Origin: Evansella sp041820985
GTDB taxonomy: Bacteria; Bacillota; Bacilli; Bacillales; Salisediminibacteriaceae
Assembly: GCF_041820985.1 (NCBI RefSeq)
Contig: NZ_JBGUAU010000003.1
Coordinates: 62,001 to 126,000 of the forward strand
Length of the DNA: 64,000 nucleotides
Direction: 5' to 3'
Below are positions 62,401 through 64,000 of the stretch, one piece after another (the stretch's first letter is position 1; each line of letters starts with the position of its first letter). The notes below the pieces were generated by a model that was given only the letters and a program-made list of their open reading frames with translations, did not search any database and had not been told where the DNA came from. The position numbers were made by a program, and so were the translations under genes.

Positions 62401-62727
62401 GCTACAGAAGGAACAGCAGCATTTTTAGCAAAACATAATATTTCTTCAGAGACATTGGCGAAAGAAAAAGTACTTTTACACGAGTTTTGGAAAAATAAAC
62501 AGCCAGATCTCGTACTAAATATACCGAACGAAGGACGTGACGGGGAAAAAATAGGTTTCTATATCCGTGAATTAGCAGTCCGATATCAAGTTCCTTATTA
62601 TACAAGTTTTGATACGTTAAAGCCGTGGATTAACTTATTCAGTTCAGAAAATGAAGAAGAGAAACCTAGAACACTTGGTGAATACCGCCAGCTAACAAAA
62701 TTGAATGAGGTGGGAGCATGTCAGTAG
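59467..62727 (+). CDS. carB: Carbamoyl-phosphate synthase large subunit, arginine-specific
   Basis: 1086 residues with two homologous ATP-grasp halves (about 1-400 and 555-940): IGSGPIVIGQAAEFDYAGT and VVGSGPIRIGQGIEFDYCS, each followed by PSVSRSSALAS-like (NPRVSRSSALASKATGYP) and NPRSSRTVPIMSKVTG. Residues 400-550 are the oligomerisation region and 940-1086 the MGS-like allosteric domain. Makes carbamoyl phosphate from bicarbonate, ATP and ammonia for ArgF. The B. subtilis arginine enzyme is about 1030 residues; this longer form keeps an intact allosteric domain. Confidence 0.97.
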   Translation: MPKHNNLNKILVIGSGPIVIGQAAEFDYAGTQACLALKEEGIEVVLVNNNPATIMTDQSVADKVYIEPLNVETIEKIISREKPDGMIGTLGGQTGLNLTVELYEKGILDKYDVKLLGTSVESIQKGEDREKFRNLMIEIGEPIPESAIIEDFQSGVEFVKEIGYPVIIRPAYTLGGAGGGFANNDEEFEAVLKQGLTLSPIHQVLVEKSIKGWKEVEYEVMRDENDTCTIVCNMENMDPVGVHTGDSIVVAPSQTLSDVQYQILRNSSLKVIRALNVVGGCNIQFALDTTSNQYYIIEVNPRVSRSSALASKATGYPIARIATKCAIGYHLDEILNPITGNTYASFEPAIDYIVVKLPRFPFDKFSEGDRSLGTQMKATGEVMAMDRSFEGALNKALRSMEMNAHSLYLKSMPGKTKEELVELLKKPTDLRLFAIAEAFKRGFTIEEVISQTEIDRWFLIKVKNIVDCEQKLASHSWEEAPVDLLKTAKRMNIGDRRLSEIFNVPEKEIRLKWKSLNVKRGYKLVDTCAAEFDAVTPYFYSTYQGADEVESSHGKKKILVVGSGPIRIGQGIEFDYCSVHAALAVKKLGFEAIVMNNNPETVSTDYSIADRLYFEPLAVEDIMAVVEKEQVQGVLLQFGGQTAINLANALEDEGVTILGTSMKVIDQLEDRHEFYSLLNELDIPHIAGTTINEPEELVPAAEKLGYPVLIRPSFVIGGQSMFICYNNKEVEKYLTRIMEDGNDRCWPLLVDQYLPGMECEIDVISDGENIVVPGIFEHLEKAGVHSGDSVALFPPVNISDSIKKTLIEYGEKIANHLPIIGMMNIQFVVHNEVVYVLEVNPRSSRTVPIMSKVTGVPMIEWATHVQLGKSLKELSGGSVGLFPEPAYYSVKAPIFSASKLKGVDHVLGPEMKSTGETLGLGVTLEEAFSKALQLSGKVSAKESAAGEEPTIFCSIANRAKEESLDSIKAFAKEGYKVIATEGTAAFLAKHNISSETLAKEKVLLHEFWKNKQPDLVLNIPNEGRDGEKIGFYIRELAVRYQVPYYTSFDTLKPWINLFSSENEEEKPRTLGEYRQLTKLNEVGACQ

Positions 62728-63698
62728 TAAATAAATATGAAGATAAACAACATACATTAGAAGAGTCGTTTAAAGGAAAAGACTTTTTAACCATTGCAGA
62801 CTTCAGTTCAGAGGAGATACTTTATCTCCTCGATGAGGCTCTCGATATGAAACAAAAGCAGAAGCAAGGAATTCCACATCCTTACTTACAGGGAAAAACA
62901 TTAGGTATGATTTTTGAAAAAGCATCTACAAGAACGAGAATATCCTTTGAAGTTGGAATGCTGCAGCTCGGTGGTAATGCCATCTTCTTAAGCTCAAAAG
63001 ATTTACAATTAGGAAGAGGAGAATCCATTTCTGATACAGCAAAAGTAATGTCGCGTTATCTTGATGGAATCATGATTCGTACGTTTGCTCATGAGACAGT
63101 GGAAGAATTAGCAGAGCATGCGGATATACCAATAATTAATGGTTTAACAGATTCCCATCATCCTGCACAAATTTTAGCAGATCTCTTGACGATTTTAGAA
63201 CATAAAGGTAAACTAAAAGCACTGAAGCTTTGTTACCTCGGTGACGGAAATAATAACGTAGTTCATTCCTTAATTGAAGGATCAGCAAAGGTTGGAATGG
63301 ATATTGCCATTGCAAGCCCAGCTGGTTATGAACCGAACAGTTCCATTGTTGAATCTGCGAAACTAGTAGCAGCATCTCAAGGAAGTACTATTTCTGTATC
63401 GAATGATCCGATCGAAGCGATAAAAGACGCAGATGTTGTTGTGACGGACGTGTGGGCGAGTATGGGGCAAGAAAGCGAACAAGAGAAAAGAATGAAAATT
63501 CTTCAACCATTTCAAGTAAATAGTAATCTATGTAAACTTGCAAAAGATGATTTCATCTTCTTACATTGTTTACCTGCACATCGTGAAGAGGAAGTTACCT
63601 CTGAGATCATCGACGGAAAGCACTCTGTAGTGTTCGATGAAGCAGAAAATCGATTACACGCTCAAAAAGCATTATTAAAAGTCTTAATGAAAGACTAA
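62718..63698 (+). CDS. argF: Ornithine carbamoyltransferase
   Basis: 326 residues from ATG 62718, overlapping carB by 10 bp, with GAGGTGGGAG upstream. FEKASTRTRISFEVGM (carbamoyl phosphate loop), DSHHPAQILADLLT and FLHCLPAHREEEV (catalytic Cys) identify OTCase. Converts ornithine and carbamoyl phosphate to citrulline. The last gene of the operon; its final codons form the stem of a terminator. Confidence 0.98.
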   Translation: MSVVNKYEDKQHTLEESFKGKDFLTIADFSSEEILYLLDEALDMKQKQKQGIPHPYLQGKTLGMIFEKASTRTRISFEVGMLQLGGNAIFLSSKDLQLGRGESISDTAKVMSRYLDGIMIRTFAHETVEELAEHADIPIINGLTDSHHPAQILADLLTILEHKGKLKALKLCYLGDGNNNVVHSLIEGSAKVGMDIAIASPAGYEPNSSIVESAKLVAASQGSTISVSNDPIEAIKDADVVVTDVWASMGQESEQEKRMKILQPFQVNSNLCKLAKDDFIFLHCLPAHREEEVTSEIIDGKHSVVFDEAENRLHAQKALLKVLMKD

Positions 63699-63705
63699 TT
63701 TTTTT
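63680..63705 (+). terminator. Terminator at the end of argF
   Basis: AGTCTT (63680-63685), loop, AAGACT (63691-63696) then AA and seven Ts. The stem is within the last codons of argF. It is short, so partial read-through into argG is possible. Confidence 0.7.
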
Positions 63706-63713
63706 GGAAGTCA

Positions 63714-63729
63714 ATGCATAAAAATACGG
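63714..63729 (+). promoter_or_regulatory. ARG-box-like operator upstream of argG
   Basis: ATGCATAAAAATACGG shares GCATAAAAAT with the box ahead of argC and matches the AhrC/ArgR pattern ATGAATAAAAATTCAT at 12 of 16 positions. It lies 38 bp before the argG start, implying that argG(H) is a second, separately regulated arginine unit. Confidence 0.65.
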
Positions 63730-63766
63730 TAACGTAGATATTAATTCGTGATAAGGGGCGAGTATA

Positions 63767-64000
63767 ATGAGTAAGGAAAAAGTGGTTTTAGCATATTCTG
63801 GTGGATTAGACACTTCCGTTTCAATTAAATGGATTCAAGAGCAATACGGTTATGACGTGATTGCACTTGGTTTAGATGTTGGTGAGAAAAAGGATTTTGA
63901 AGCTATTAAGAACAAGGCTCTTGAAGTGGGAGCAATCAAGGCGATTATGGTTGATGCAAAGGAAATTTTGGCAAAGGAATATTTAATGCCAGCATTAAAA
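63767..64000 (+). CDS. argG: Argininosuccinate synthase (3' end cut by window)
   Basis: The first 78 residues are visible, starting at ATG 63767 with AAGGGGCG upstream. VVLAYSGGLDTSVSIKWI is the ATP pyrophosphatase P-loop SGGxDT, followed by VIALGLDVGEKKDF typical of ArgG. Joins citrulline and aspartate. argH is expected just outside the window. Confidence 0.97.
   Translation, partial: MSKEKVVLAYSGGLDTSVSIKWIQEQYGYDVIALGLDVGEKKDFEAIKNKALEVGAIKAIMVDAKEILAKEYLMPALK

Overview
The window is chromosomal DNA of a low-GC, endospore-forming Gram-positive bacterium, most likely a member of the Bacillaceae. The evidence is AGGAGG-type ribosome binding sites, frequent TTG/GTG starts, CcpA-type cre sites, and sporulation genes (sda, two sspH-type SASP genes, two YheC/YheD coat-associated genes, a LysM-GH18 cortex-lytic type enzyme). 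It also carries the dispersed intergenic repeats typical of Bacillaceae. No tRNA, rRNA, CRISPR array, prophage or intact insertion sequence was recognised.

Layout. Positions 1-9.3 kb and 15.2-18.3 kb hold carbohydrate-active genes (GH43 fragment, a large membrane-anchored clan-A hydrolase, GH105, an FG-GAP propeller protein related to rhamnogalacturonan lyases, and a GH2-discoidin protein). Housekeeping genes lie between them (RNase Z, a PRTase, an AAC(3)-like acetyltransferase, an RlmI-like methyltransferase, a 3-methyladenine glycosylase). Positions 19.7-21.7 kb hold aguA-aguB (agmatine to putrescine), followed by a secreted GDPD and a CapA-like lipoprotein.

Positions 24.6-32.4 kb are a complete Tad/Flp pilus locus: DUF192, Flp pilin, prepilin peptidase, TadE, TadG, CpaB, TadZ, TadA, TadB, TadC. 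It is preceded by a c-di-GMP-I (GEMM-I) riboswitch and an intrinsic terminator. The 3' strand of the aptamer is perfectly complementary over 9 nt to the terminator loop, so the whole pilus operon is predicted to be switched by c-di-GMP. A MITE-like element sits between the pilin and the peptidase gene.

Positions 34.6-39.6 kb (minus strand) are a TPP-riboswitch-controlled pyrimidine-salvage operon (ylmB, tenA, thiZ, thiX, thiY). ylmB is bracketed by nearly identical 36-bp direct repeats. Positions 39.8-42.3 kb hold a surface protein with an LPxTS-type sorting signal and its class D sortase. Positions 43.9-50.3 kb hold two sspH genes flanking a very large LysM/Ig-like/GH18 gene.

Positions 53.04-54.07 kb are a kilobase of non-coding DNA containing two arrays of TATATGTGCG boxes at 21-bp period (6 + 5 units). 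A structured repeat follows that recurs at 19.3 kb. From 54.07 kb to the end runs an arginine operon argC-J-B-D-carA-carB-argF, then argG (cut by the window end). Each of the two transcription units has an ARG-box-like operator.

The two observations most likely to be new are the c-di-GMP switch on a Gram-positive Tad locus and the 21-bp phased arrays ahead of the arginine operon.
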